Shown piece by piece: positions 24,661 through 36,419 of a stretch of 64,000 nucleotides of DNA. The first letter of the stretch is position 1, and each line of letters starts with the position of its first letter. Below the pieces are notes generated by a model that was not told where the DNA came from, did no database searches, and saw only the letters and a program-made list of their open reading frames with translations. Source of the stretch: Symbiodinium natans (lineage: Eukaryota; Sar; Dinophyceae; Suessiales; Symbiodiniaceae); contig CAJNDS010002374.1 of NCBI GenBank assembly GCA_905221605.1, forward strand, positions 248,001 through 312,000. The letters run 5' to 3'. The position numbers were made by a program, and so were the translations under genes.

Positions 24661-25261
24661 GTCCCAGGCCTCAGGGGGTCAGGGAAGACACGCAGAGATG
24701 GACCTACACATAGAGGTAGTCGTAGACGTGGAGAACGCGCACCCTACATCCTAAACCCTAAACCGTGTGATGCATGGGCCGCATGGGTAAACAGGTGGGG
24801 CCGGCTGAAGAGGAGGAGCTGGTTGCGGTGCAGGCGTGTGCTGCCCAAGCTTCCGCATGCCCCCTGCCGGGCCCTGGCACGGGGCACAACTCTTTGCACT
24901 CGCAGTGGCCTGGCAGGCTGGAGCTGTCGGTAGCCAGCTGGCCGTGGCCGGGCACAGTGGGCGCTTCCCCGGCAGCCTCTCCAACCATCCAGGCACATCA
25001 AGAGAAGAGCTTTGTGGGAGGAAGGCTGATTCCATCGAGAGTGTACGTGTTGGCAAACAGGCCCAGGGACCTAACAGCTTCCTCGAAGTTTCTCAGATGT
25101 CGCGTCTTTTGGGATGTGCAGAGGCGACTTCTGGCGCACCTTGTCTTCGGGACTGGATACCACCGCCGACTTACCGCCCGAACGCACCTCGCCTGCGCAG
25201 AATCTGTGTTTGCCATTCCGCCGAAGAGTTTTAGGATGATTTTTTGAGAAGCTTCTCTCTC
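24661..25261. other. Intron or linker between PKS modules 1 and 2
   Basis: No coding motif recognised. A short ccctaaaccctaaacc telomere-like pair occurs near 24747. Confidence 0.4.
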
Positions 25262-27770
25262 CAGCGACAGAATCCAACAGGCTGGGACATGGACGAGTTC
25301 TTCGATCCGGACGTTGACACGCCGGGCAAGACCTATGTCAGGCCAGAGATGGCCAAGTCTGGCATAAAGAACATGAAAAACGTCCAACAGAGCCGGGGGA
25401 TGAAGGGGGAAGAGCATGGGAGGCTCGGGCACTTCATCCTGGGGATCGAGCAGTTCGACGGCGAGTTCTTCGGACTCAGCGAGATGGAGCAGCGCGGCAT
25501 GGTCGGGGAGCCCGGCGTTGCGAGTTTGGGGTGCGTGTGCTTGTAAAGAGAAACGGAAAGCACCCTGCGGCCCTAAGGACCCGCACCAGTGGCTTACGTT
25601 GGAGATCACGTACGACAGCATGTATGCTGCAGGCAGGGAACCTAAGAGTTGCACTCTGTTTTTTGAATCGTCAATTGGAGACATGTTCAAGTTGTTCTTG
25701 AGTTTCCTTGCAAGGCTTGACGAAAGAAACGATGAACGGACTGGAGTGTGGCATCTATGTTGGTTGCGCCACGCTCGGTGGAATATCGCCCGATATTCCT
25801 GCCTTTGGTCCCTTCACAAACATTGGTGTGGCGCTCAGCGTCAGCTGCTGAGAATCGCTGTCTCACTTGCTGGCCCCGTTCACTGAGGCTACGCTTACTC
25901 GGGGCTCTCTGGACGCGTGTCCCACACGCTTTCCCTGCGTGGGCCCTGCTTCACCGTCGACACGGCCTGCTCCGCAACAGCTCAGCCCCCGGCCCCATGC
26001 TTTGCTGTAAACTCACAGCACGCAAGCAAGGATTGCAACTTTGCCTCCTGCAAACGCGTGCGCTGTAACCGCGTGTTGTGAGGTCGTAGCCCTGGACTGT
26101 GCCAGCCAAGCCATACGGCTGGGGCGGTGCCTGGATCCCAGCGGAGGGAACGCGAGGGCGAGAGAAAGAGCTGCAACTTAAGGTAAAGGTAGATCCGATC
26201 GACAAGCCACAAGCCGATGCGAAAGAAAGCATAAGCAGGCGTGGTCGGGAAGCCACTGAGGCCGATCCGCTGCGGCCAGTGGAGTGAACCTGCAGCTTTC
26301 AGCCGCCATCTGGGCACGGCCCTCGAAACTCGCAAGCTCTCAGGGAGTGCTCCCTGAGTCAAAACACCCCCTAGGCAGACATGAGGTTTTCATTGAAGGT
26401 TTTCATTGAGCTCTCCAAGTGAGAGATGGGACATCTAGGTCGGCTTCGCCAAGATGCGAGGGCTCGCCATGGACGGCAACTGCAAGACCTTCGACACCTC
26501 GGCCGACGGCTTCGCACGGGGTGAGGGCATGGGCAGTGGGCTTAGTGGATTGAGGCGTCCGCGGTTTGGATAGTTTGGTGAACCCCTTCGTCCGTCTCTC
26601 AAGATTCGGGCATATAAGGGCTTGTGAGGCTCTGTCTACGTGGCGATGGCAGACGCAGCCGCTGCGCCAGCCGCGCTTCTGGGCGGTGTGGTGCGGGCCT
26701 AACCTTTGTCTGCTCGCTTGCTTGCAGGGCGCAGCAGCATCCAGCCGTGCACTTCGTGCGGGAAGGCCACAAACCACGACGGCCGTGCAGCGACCATCAC
26801 GGCACCCAATGGCACGGCTCAGCAGTCGGGGACTCGATGGAATCGTTAATGTCCACGAACCTGCGCCGCTTGCGCCTGTCCAAAGGCGTGTGATCCGTGC
26901 GGCCCTGGCCGAGCGGGCTACACGGCCGGAGGCGGCGACCTCATGAGCATATCTAGAGTCTTGAGGAATCACGAAACACGTTCGAAACGGTCTTCTGAAA
27001 ATTTTCAATCTCAGAAGCATGTTTTCAGCTGAAGGCTCTGGGTTGCTTGGAGTGCCACGGCACGGGCACGGCGCTCGGGGATCCCATCGAGGCCCCGAAC
27101 TGCCCCGCTCCCACGCTCTCTGCCCCAATGTGGGGGAGGGGGGGGTTTTGGTGCTTCTTTGTGAGTCTTTTTTGTGTGTTGCGCAGGTCGGAGCTCAGAA
27201 AGCGGTCTACGGCAAGGGCAGGGACCTGCCGATGGTGCTAGCTGCCGGCAAAACGAACTTGGGACACCTGGAAGGACGAAAGTCAGATCCCGGATGTGCA
27301 ACATGTGCAACTGTGATATCAACTGTGTGTAGCTTTAGATCGCATGGGGCACTCACAATTTCAAGCCGAAGGAGCTGCGGGCGTTGCTGGCCTCAGCAAA
27401 GCGGCGTGGGCCCAGGAGAGTCTGTCTCCAGCATTGTCCGAGCACCGGGCTTTGCCCGCTCAGAAGGTGACAGAGCTTTCCCGAGGTCCTTCTGTTGCAA
27501 AAGGCCCAGGTGACGCCCCTCTTGTGGCTCAAGCAGCTGTGGCCTCAGCGCGTCGTGCTGCGCAATTCTCCGCAAGTGCTCTCTCTTCCTGGTCTGTGCT
27601 GTTCTGTGCTTTTTTGAAATGCTTTTGTTCCAGTCTTGGAGGCTGAACCACAACGTGGAGCTCTCCAACTTCGGCTTCGCGCCCACCGAGCTCCTCAACG
27701 CGACGGGCGCTGAGCCAAGGGCGGCCGTGTCCTCCTTCGGCTTCTCGGGCACCAATGGCCACGTGCGCGG
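25262..27770 (+). CDS. PKS ketosynthase domain KS2 (many exons)
   Basis: Second ketosynthase in exon pieces. Landmarks: GWDMDEFFDPDVDTPGKTYV (about 25280-25340), FILGIEQFDGEFFGLSEMEQ (25430-25495), LSGRVSHTLSLRGPCFTVDTACSA with the Cys codon near 25968, MRGLAMDGNCKTFDTSADGF (26455-26515), NHDGRAATITAPNGTAQQS (near 26770-26830), ECHGTGTALGDPIEA (27050-27095), NLGHLEG (27255-27280) and SSFGFSGTNGHV near 27730-27765. The Cys and both His landmarks are present. As in module 1, no AT domain follows. Confidence 0.82.
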
Positions 27771-27879
27771 CCCAGAGTCCTCAGTTTTTGCCCACAGGAG
27801 CTTACACGGAAGCTCTCACTCCTGGATTGAACTGCCGGAGTTGCCTGCGATACTTGTTTTTGAAATTTTAATCCACTTC

Positions 27880-28980
27880 GCGTGCTGGCATGTCGTCCAG
27901 GCCATCTTGGAAGTCTACCAAAGCACGGAAGGCGAGCCAGGCGAGAGGCCGCGTCGTCCAACTGCCAGCTACTCACGCCGACAGCTGCAGCCCTACCGGC
28001 AGTGGATCAAGGCTTCCGCCACGTGGTGCTCACGTGGTGGTGCCTTTCCATGGTCTTGTGCCCTGCCAGGAAATCTGCTTCGATGAAGTGTGGCAGTCGG
28101 CCGAGAAAGCCGATCAGCAGCCGCCAGGCGCATTCATGTGAGTTCGTGAGGGACGCAAGACTGGCTAGACCTGCTTGCCAATTCCTGTCGAAGGCCAGCT
28201 GTTCCTCGTTGGTTGCGGACCAGTGTTTGATGCACTGGCACCCACAGCCGTGGGCAGCCTCGAAGGGACAAAAGGCCGCGGTGGCACTGCGTCGGGAAGC
28301 ATTGTCGGGAAGCACTTCAGGATTTCTTTGCTTTAGCCACTTTAGTCACTTTAGCCACTTGACTACAAAGCACTTGACAGCCTACGCGAGCTTTCGGGAG
28401 GCCGTGATCAGATCGCAGAGGCCTTGGCCGAGACGCAAGCCAAGACAGCCGTTTTCGTCGGCAGCTGCGGCGAGGTGCCTTGGCCTGGACGTTCGGCTTG
28501 TGGTGATGTTTGAGGGCAGGAGAAGCGTGTGTGAGGTGCCCGAGCAGCCTCTGGTTCAGTTGCTGAACTTCCTCCAAGCGCTTCAGATCACCCCGGTTGA
28601 GACAGCGGTCGTCGTGACCGTACTCAAGGTCCGATGTGCTGCTCCTGCTGCCGTGGCTCTCAGTGGCGCTCTGCCAGGGCAAAGGCATGGAGTCAACCCA
28701 GGCCCTCTGGGGTTTGGCCCGATCCGCCCGGGGGCCACAGCGCATCAACGGACGCTTCCCCTCTTTCTCTCTCTCTTTCTCTCTCTTTCTCTCTCTTTCT
28801 CTCTCTCTCTTGCCGAGGCGCGGTTGGAGATGCGGTCGGAGATCCGGCTTCTGGAGTGCTGCGAGCAGGAGTCGGCGGCGGCCGCCGGCGCCCAAGCCAA
28901 GGGAGCCAGAGAAGACAATTTGGCTCTGAGTTCTTCGTCCAGTAGCACTTCCGCCATTTTTCCCCATCTCTGAGATGCGG
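27880..28980 (+). CDS. PKS module 2, region between KS2 and KR2 (DH and KR structural half unresolved)
   Basis: Open pieces include VVVPFHGLVPCQEICFDEVW (near 28040-28100), GQLFLVGCGPVFDALAPTAV (28190-28260) and MESTQALWGLARSARG (about 28687-28735). The last matches the structural half of PKS ketoreductases. I could not find a clear HxxxGxxxxP dehydratase motif, so whether a DH is present is open. A CTCTTT tract (about 28759-28811) lies in an intron. Confidence 0.5.
28759..28811. repeat. CTCTTT / CT-rich tract
   Basis: Pyrimidine repeat in a presumed PKS intron. Confidence 0.9.
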
Positions 28981-29159
28981 TTTTTCAGCTACAGGCTGGG
29001 GCCCTTCGACAGCTCCTCTCGGGTCCGGAGATGGAGCTCTCCATTAGACAAGGCAAAGCCGAGGCTCTCCTCGGAGCTAGTTGCGGTCCATGGTCGCGCG
29101 ATTTTTGCTTCTGTTCACACATTAACGTGTTGTTTGTTCTGAGTTCTGCTTCTCTCATC

Positions 29160-30720
29160 TTCTCCAGAGAGGCGCCCCGCCTCCAGCGCAGCAGCACGGT
29201 GGCCTGCACCGCGCTGCAGACCCGGGACATGCTGCAGGGCCAAAGCCACTTTACGGGCCCCGTGCTGGTCACCGGCGGCCTGGGAGGCGTGCCGGACATT
29301 GCAGAACCGCAGTTTGCCCCCCCCCCCCCCCCCCCCCCCCCCCCACCTCCATTTCTTTCAGCATTTCTTCCCTTTTCCAGGCCTTGGCTTGCTCGCAGCG
29401 CAGCAGCTGGCCGAGCTGGGAGCTAAAGCGCCGGGCTCCCAGTGTGTCTCAACTACCCTCAGGTTCATAGTCGTAGGTTCATGATGGATGCAGCTGCATG
29501 CGGCTGCAGCTCGCGGCGTTGGGCACGAGTTAAGTTGAACTTGTTGTTTCAGCGTGCCGCAACACGCTTGGGGATTCTCAGGCTGGTGCTGGCCTCGCGC
29601 AGCGGCCGCGCAGCGAACCCTGCGGCCCTGGCGCGGCTGGAGCTGTCAAAGGCAGCCCCGGGGCTCAGTCCGAGACAGCGACCGCTGAGCCCCTTTCAAT
29701 AGTTTTTGCCGCTCGTGTCGGCCCCTTTGTGCCGAGGTGGTGGAGGTCCAGAAGTGTGACGTGAGCCGCGGTGAGGAGGTCGCCGCCATGGCCGAGAGGC
29801 CCTTCTGCCTTTTCATTCGTTTCAACTGGTGCGAATTGTTAGTCCATACCCATCTTTCACAGGCTGAACGGGGAGCTGCAGGCAGTGATCCACGCGGCCT
29901 CGACCTCAGCCTCTGGCTGTGAAGGGCGGGGATGGCTGCGTGGCTGTGGCAAGTCTCTCGGGCTCGGGTCGAGCTCCAAGGCCGGAGTGCTCGATCGCTG
30001 CGTGCTGAAGGATCTCACCTCCTCGAGGACGGAGGGGGGGGGAGGGGGCGCGCCCTTGGAGTGGGAGTGCGGGAGGTGATGAGAACCGCGAGAGCTGCGC
30101 AACGTTGAACAGCGCAGGCTGGATGCGACCATGGGCCCCAAAGCCAATGGTGCTGGGGACCCGGCAAGGAACGCTCAACGATTCAGAAGGGACAGAGAGA
30201 GAGCAGAGGCCTGCAGGATTTCGTAGCGCCGAGCCGAGCCGAGGCCTGGCACGTGCAGTCCCTGAGCGAGCGGCTGGTGCTCTTCTCCTCGGCCCCGGGC
30301 TCAAGAGATTGAGGGCTTTGTGAAGAGCTGACAGATGCTCCGCTCTGACAGGTCTCTGCCTTCCTCGGCCTTTCCGGCGGTGCTGCCTATGCCGGGGCAC
30401 TCAGACCTGTGGTGAACACTGTGGCGGCTGTGCTGAAATGTCGTGGCGCAAGGAAGAGGGGTGCGATGCCAGAGAGAGCTTTTGAGGCTGCAGCTAATGC
30501 CTACTTGGACGCCTTGGCTGCCTGGCGGAAGACTCAGCAGCTGCCTCAGAGAGTCGCCAGAAGAAGCTCTCGCACACAGAAGCGTTGAAGTCAGCGCTGA
30601 AGTTTTGCTTGACGTGTTGACACATCTTGTGCCGATGACAGCTGACTCTGACAGGGGAGTCGGCGCCGTCAGTGTTCGCTTTGGGCCCGTTGCAGATGTT
30701 GGCATGGCTGCGGTCGGCCC
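29160..30720 (+). CDS. PKS ketoreductase domain KR2 (many exons)
   Basis: NADPH-dependent ketoreductase in about eight exons. Landmarks: VLVTGGLGG (29262-29288, cofactor loop), GLGLLAAQQLAELGA (29378-29424), LVLASRSGRAANPAALARL (29583-29640), VEVQKCDVSRGEEVAAMA (29742-29795), LQAVIHAAS (29876-29905), LSERLVLFSSAP (30262-30297, catalytic Ser region), FLGLSGGAAYAGA (30370-30400, Tyr), AANAYLDALAAWRK (30490-30530, Asn) and SVRFGPVADVGMA (30669-30711). A poly-C run of about 26 bp (29319-29344) sits in the intron splitting the Rossmann fold. Confidence 0.8.
29319..29344. repeat. Poly-C tract in PKS intron
   Basis: About 26 uninterrupted C residues. Similar C tracts flank the Polinton insertion, showing that such introns are common in this gene. 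Confidence 0.95.
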
Positions 30721-31346
30721 CTTACGGCATTCTCTGCACGAGGGCTGGCACCACCCAACACCCTGAGAAGTATGAGCACCGCCCAGAGAGAGTCTGCATG
30801 TTCTTGAACGGTGTGCCGTGACCCATCTGGTACCGTAACAGCGGCCCCTGAATCACTTCTGAAACCCCTGACTCTACACCCCTGACGATCGAGTTGAGTT
30901 TGTTTCTTTGAGAGGGGAGCCACTCGCCCTCGGAGCTCAAGAGCACCGCGCTCAGCTCGCTGCCGCTGGCGCAGGCTCGCCGTGGTCCATGGCCCGTTCC
31001 CACCCCGTTCTCGGTTTCGAGGTTTTTAGCCCTTTCGGGATTTTCAGGTGACGAGCGCGCTGCGGCTGCTGATGTCCCCGCAGCCCCTGAGCTGGACACC
31101 AATAACGCTGGCGAGGGCCGACTGGTCTGCCTACTTCCGGCAGTCTGCCGGCCTCGCCCCGATGCTTCAGGACTTTAAGGAGACCCAGGCGTGGACGGGG
31201 GCCCAGGGTGTGAGTGGCAACTGGGGGTGTAAGTGATGCCACAGAGAGTTCTTGCACGGCTTCTCTACAGCTAACTTGAGCCATTCCCCCTGCGTGTTTT
31301 GTTTTGTTTCTTTTCTACCCCCCCTTTGACCCTTTGTGTCTTGCAG

Positions 31347-32060
31347 GTAGCCGCAGCGTCCACGGCCGTTGAGCAGTCGCACTTGGCGCACCTGCCGGCC
31401 TCGGAGAGGGAGAAACAGGTCTTGGTCGCCATTCAGGAAGCTGCTTCGTCCATGCACCTGGAGATCCAGGAGGACACCCCGCTGATGGAGGAGACGCCGC
31501 TGTCGCCATCGCTGTTTCAAGCTAGCATGGAAGCGAAAGAAGCAACGACCCGCAAGCCGAGAAAGAGAGTTATAGGGAGCGAGAGAAGACGACGAGCAGC
31601 GGATAAGGATTGTTGGGGACGGTTGTTCAGGGGGTAATACGCTCAGGAGTTGAAGTCCCAACTAAGAGAGCCCGAACACCCGGAGCGGGCAAGTCGCCCA
31701 GAAGCTTCGGCCTTCTAGCCCCAGGAAACAGGAAAATGAATAGCGCAGAAAGAAAAGAAACAAGTCAGAAAGAAGGGAGAGAAAGGAGTTGGGCGATCCT
31801 TTGGGAGGGGGATGAGAAGAAGGCAAATCAGTTTACAAAGGAATGATAATGATGATGAGGAGGAGGAGGAGGGCACGCAACACGCCAAAAAAACATGAGT
31901 TTCACTTTGCGTGTTTGTCTTCGTTTTCAAAGGCCGGCATCGACTCCCTCTCGGCAGTGGAGTTCCGCGGCAAGATCTCCACCGAGTTCCGGTCCGTTCG
32001 CCTCCCCAGCACCTTGATGTTCGACCACCCCACACTGAAGGCGCACTGGGATGCGCTGGG
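31347..32060 (+). CDS. PKS carrier domain ACP2 (two exons)
   Basis: Exon 1 (about 31347-31490) ends EIQEDTPLME and is followed by a GA donor (gagacg). Exon 2 starts at 31933 after an AG acceptor and reads AGIDSLSAVEFRGKIS...STLMFDHPTLKAHW. The serine codon at 31945 is the phosphopantetheine site, in a canonical DSL motif. The 440-bp intron between them is AG-rich. A post-KR linker exon lies at about 31048-31200. Confidence 0.85.
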
Positions 32061-32238
32061 GGTTTTAAGCCGGGTCCAAGTCGGGTCTCCGAGTCAAATC
32101 AGTGGCATCACGATCCCTGGGATCCAGGTCCCAATAATGCTGACGTCAGTCTTGAGAGTCAGGGGCTGCCATAGCTCCTCCTCGCTCCAACCTGGTAACC
32201 TGAAGCCTGGGCTGAAAATGCACCCCCGTGCTCTCCTC

Positions 32239-34760
32239 GAAAGGCCATCGCGCAGCACATCTCAGAAGAGCTGGGGGGGACTGCCGCGTCTCCGGCTCCG
32301 GCTTTGCAGGTACCCTCCCCTTCGACGGCCACCAAGAACCTCGAAAGCCTTGAGGCGTTAGAAGTGCGGGGCGCGGCGTGTGCACTTCCGGCGCCGGGCA
32401 CGCCTTTCGGTGGGCTGGTTTGCAGCTTGTGGTATGGAACGGATTGCATCTCGGAGATGCCCTACTCCCGCTGGGACGTGGAGGAGTACTACGATGCCGA
32501 GGCTCCAACTGGCTTGGAGATGTACGTCCGGCATGCGGCCTTTATCGAAGGCGTGGAGGTTTTCGACCTGTCTTTATCACTACTATGTTACATGTCTTTC
32601 CATGGGAGCGGACTTGCAAGTGCTCTTAGGTGTTTCGGGTGCTCGTGCTTCTTTCACATATGGTACGTATGTAGCCGCTTCGACCCTGGCAGCCCCTCCG
32701 AAAGGCGTGGAGCTCTTTGCCGCGCAGTTCTTCGGAATCGGCAAGGTGGAGGCAGAAGCCATGGACCCCCAACAGCGCCATTTGCTGGAAACCTCGTTTG
32801 GTGCCTTTGGTGACTCTGGCTATTCGAGGGCTCAGCTCATGGGCTTGGGCGCCGGCGTGTTCGTTGGCCAGGACAAGAGTGATTGGAACCGAATGCTCTC
32901 GGCAGCTCATGCGGGTCCATTCGCTGCGACCGGTGGCTCTGCCTCAATCTCCTCCAACCGCATCTCCTACAGCTTGGGCTTGAAGGGGCCAAGTGCCACG
33001 GTCGATACTGCATGCTCCTCATCTCTCGTGGCTGCTGACACAGCGGCCGCAACGATACGTAGAGGTCGCTGTGAGCTCGCGGCCGTCTGCGGCGTGAACA
33101 TGTTGCTCCTGCCCCAAACCTTCATTGCTTGCTGTCAGGCGCGCATGCTTTCTGCCGATGGCAGGTGCCACACCTTCGATGCATCCGCTAGTGGCTACAC
33201 CCGGGGAGAGGGCTGCGGGGCTCAGATCCTGGGTCCATCTGGCACAGCCTCCGCAGCTTCGCCCGTGGCAGCCTTCGCTGGGAGTGCCCTGAACCAAGAC
33301 GGCCGCAGTGCCAACCTCACGTCTCCGAACGGACCCTCACAGAAGGCGGTCATCCAGGTGGCGCTGTCGGAAGCGGGCCTGCAGCCAGAACAAGTGGGGC
33401 AGGCCACATGTCTTCGTGCTCGGCGCACGCGCGTACTGTGACCGAAATGTCCAGAGGGCTCAGTGTAGGGGCAGGCTAGCGTGATCCCCGGCCCTCAACT
33501 TCAACAATCCCTGAAAGCAGGTGGAGACCCACGGCACCGGCACGGAGCTCGGGGATCCCATCGAGACGGGGGCCCTGCGCGCCGCCTTGCAGCCACAGTC
33601 GGGACGTGGCACTCCCGTGGTGCTGGGCGCCATCAAGTCCAACCTGGGCCACTTGGAAGGGGGCGCCGGCATGGCCGGGCTCCTGAAGCTGGCTGCGAGC
33701 CCAGCGATTCACCAAAGCAGTCAGAGGTCAGAGCAAGGGGCGCAGAAAGGGGCGGGGAGGTATACGTAATCGGGTCTTTCCTGAGGCCTCACAGCTGCAG
33801 CGGCCAGTCCCGGCCATCGCGTCGAACCTCCACCTCCGCCGCCTCAATGCACACATCGCCGAGGCCTGCAGGGAACAGAAACGCACAGAACCCCCTACTC
33901 GTAAGGAAAACACACAAGAGACCAAAGAATCAAGGAACGCACAGAAACAGAGAGCACCCACGAAAGACGAGCAGAGCTTGTTGCACCTGCAGAGCTTCTG
34001 CGGCAAGTCTACAGCACGAATTGAATTTGGCATGTGTGCTTTAAATTTGGCGATCATGTGCACGACGCTTCAGGATGCGCACGACTTCGCTGCTCTCTTC
34101 GTGAACTCCAGCTCCCTAGCTGGACAGGCACCAGCCGGGGATAGCCGGCGCCTTGCAATGCCGTGCAATGCCTTGTAATGCGTTGCAGTGTGTATGAAAG
34201 CTTCTGTGAAAGTGAGAGCCATGGCAGGCAACGTCGCCTGCGGCCTCCGTAAGCTCCTTTGGCTTCCGGGCAGGAGACCTTAGTAGCGTTTTTCTTCTCG
34301 CTTTCCGTGCCTTTTGAATGCCCGTGGCCGCGACCGACTTCAGAAGAATTGGGGTCAGGTTGTTTTTCCTGGACTTCGAAAATGAGTAGTCTAGAAATGA
34401 AAACCTTCTTCCAACAGTTGGTAAATTATAGTAGTCTACAAATGAAAACCTTCTTCCAACAGTTGGTGAAGGCGCGGGAGCGAGCTTTTAGCAGCGCATG
34501 TTCAGTGAAGAAGTTCTTGCAGTGATGGGCCTGCGATAGCTTGGTGCAGTCGTGATCCCCAAAATCACGCGCCCCTCCTCCCCTTGCCCCCTCTACTGAA
34601 GACAATGTCGTCTCAAAGCAGCTGCGTAGTTCGTGGCAGCCCAACGTTTGGAGAGTGAGGGGCATGCTGAACCCTGCCATTTACATGCAGCGTGTTGTCG
34701 TTGAGGCTTCGGTGGCACGAACGGCCATGTGGTGCTGAAGCCGAAGCTGCAGGATAAGGC
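32239..34760 (+). CDS. PKS ketosynthase domain KS3
   Basis: Third ketosynthase. Early exons carry [19 protein letters not shown] (near 32455-32510) and [10 protein letters not shown] (32530-32558). The long exon starting near 32713 carries [45 protein letters not shown] (Cys codon 33013), [16 protein letters not shown] and [17 protein letters not shown]. The next exon, from 33521, carries [14 protein letters not shown] and [39 protein letters not shown] (33795-33855) and [11 protein letters not shown] (34705-34740) end the domain. The catalytic triad is intact. The intron at 32559-32712 is bounded by an 11-bp direct repeat. No AT follows. Confidence 0.9.
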
Positions 34761-34985
34761 CGGAAAGAGAGAGCCAAGAGAAGGAGCGAAGGCAGGAACG
34801 AAGCCAAAGAAGAAGACCCGCAGTAACGAAGCACCGCTCGCAGGAAGAACCATCAGCCGCTAGTTTCTTCTTGCTTCTTCCTTCGCTCGGACAGCCCCAA
34901 AGCACGGGTCAAGCTGAGAACGTGGGGCTCTCCAGGTGCGGCAGCCACTCAACGACCTGGGCCTGGGTCCCAGAATGCACTCTCC

Positions 34986-35032
34986 ATGTATTCTCAATGC
35001 GCTCTCAATGTACTCTCAAATGTACTCTCAAT
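34986..35032. repeat. TGTACTCTCAA-like short tandem repeat
   Basis: Four to five imperfect units of about 11 bp (tgtattctcaa, tgcgctctcaa, tgtactctcaa) between KS3 and DH3 exons. Confidence 0.75.
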
Positions 35033-35214
35033 GTGCTCGTCCTTCCTTGAGGCCGGGAGCGCTTTGGGTGGCGGGAGCCCACGCATCCCTTGATCCGTCA
35101 GAAGGCCAAGAGAGAGGACGGGGTCCACGTCCTGAGCTGCCGGGGCCCCGTGATGCGGATGCGGATGGAGAGCAGCCCCTCTTAAAAAGCGACCCTAAAG
35201 CCCCTAAATGCATC

Positions 35215-35949
35215 GGAGGCCCCATCGACGGCCACGTGCTGGAGCTTCTGTCCCACCACATTGTTCACGGTGAGGCGAGGGCTCGCGCAGCCTCCGCTTC
35301 TCTCGGTTGGATTCGGCTTCTTTCTTTGCCAGGTGGTGGTGCCCGGCGCCTGTTACCTGGAGATGATCCTTGCAGGTGTACGGGCACACCTCGGACAGCA
35401 GGCCTTCTTCAGGGAGAAGACGGGTTCTTACTCGAGAAAACACTCCTCTTTTTGTCGGGGAGCCTTTGCAGGAGGCCTGGTGGATCGAAAGCCTGGGCTT
35501 TGCCAAGCCCCTGGTCCTCCGCCTCTCGCAGTCTGGCCAGCTGGAGGCAAGATCGGAGCGTGGAGCAAAGCAAGAAGTGAGAGAGCCCTCCCCGAAAGAG
35601 CACACGAAAAAAAAGGAGCCCTTTCAAGAAGGGGTGGGTGATCTGAGAGGAGTTTAATTGACATCGCTGTATCGTGAGTCAGAGGAGCCCGTGGAGCTGC
35701 GGCTCCTGATCTGGGAGGACGGGCGCCTGGAGGCCGCTCCCTGAGTCTCCCTTCCCCCTTTCTCCCGAGGTAGTCTTTTCTTGCACGGAGAGGGGAAGGG
35801 TGTGTAATGTGTTTTTTTTAATTCAAGCATATGCATGTTCTCTCAAACCTCTTTGCGTGGCCCTTCTTTCTTTCTCATCCTCATGTCGATGACAATTGTT
35901 GCGCCTCTCTCATAACTTCTCTTTCTCTGTCTCTGTTTGTCCTTTCTCT

Positions 35950-35991
<42 letters not shown>

Positions 35992-36285
35992 GAGGTGGAG
36001 AGCGCGGTGGGCGAGGACCCAGAAGACCTCATCGTGTCCACCCACGTGGAGGCCAGGGCTGGCAAAGGTCAGCCTCAGAAGAGCTCCTCCCAGCTTCCCT
36101 CTTGAACTCCAGAAGATTTTCGTAGGCGTCTCACGTGCCAGGCGAGCCTCATCCAGCAAAAGGGCGGCTGGACGACGCTCGCTGAGATGGACAAACAGGA
36201 CCTGACACAGCTCCGGCAGAGCTGCCCAGAGGAGGCAGATTCGCTCACCGTGTTCTGCCGGCATCTGCCTGGTTTTGTGTTTCCA
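35215..36285 (+). CDS. PKS dehydratase domain DH3, N-terminal exons
   Basis: Exon near 35215-35273 reads GPIDGHVLELLSHHIVHGE and is followed by a GC donor. After an AG acceptor near 35332 it continues VVVPGACYLEMILAGV. Together these give the HxxxGxxxxP catalytic motif. Further pieces: FVGEPLQEAWWIESLGFAK (35450-35510), VELRLLIWEDGRLEA (35690-35735) and ESAVGEDPEDLIVSTHVEA (35998-36055). KGGWTTLAEMDKQDLTQLR (about 36159-36215) belongs to the same domain. The domain is then split by a 112-bp minisatellite and by the Polinton. Confidence 0.8.
35951..35989. repeat. TC dinucleotide tract
   Basis: CT repeat just before a DH3 exon, like a very long polypyrimidine tract upstream of a splice acceptor. 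Confidence 0.9.
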
Positions 36286-36419
36286 TGTTCACCTTAGCAC
36301 CCCCTTCTTGTCGCCCTTTAACAGAAGTCTCATCTGCGTGGCGTGGGCAGCAGCAGAGCCCTCGGCGCTGGATGCTTCGACCTGTGGGTGAAGCCCCACA
36401 TGACCGAATGCAGCGAATG

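Noticed and set aside
24744-24765. Chromosome end
   Set aside because: Only two CCCTAAA-like units inside a gene-bearing region.
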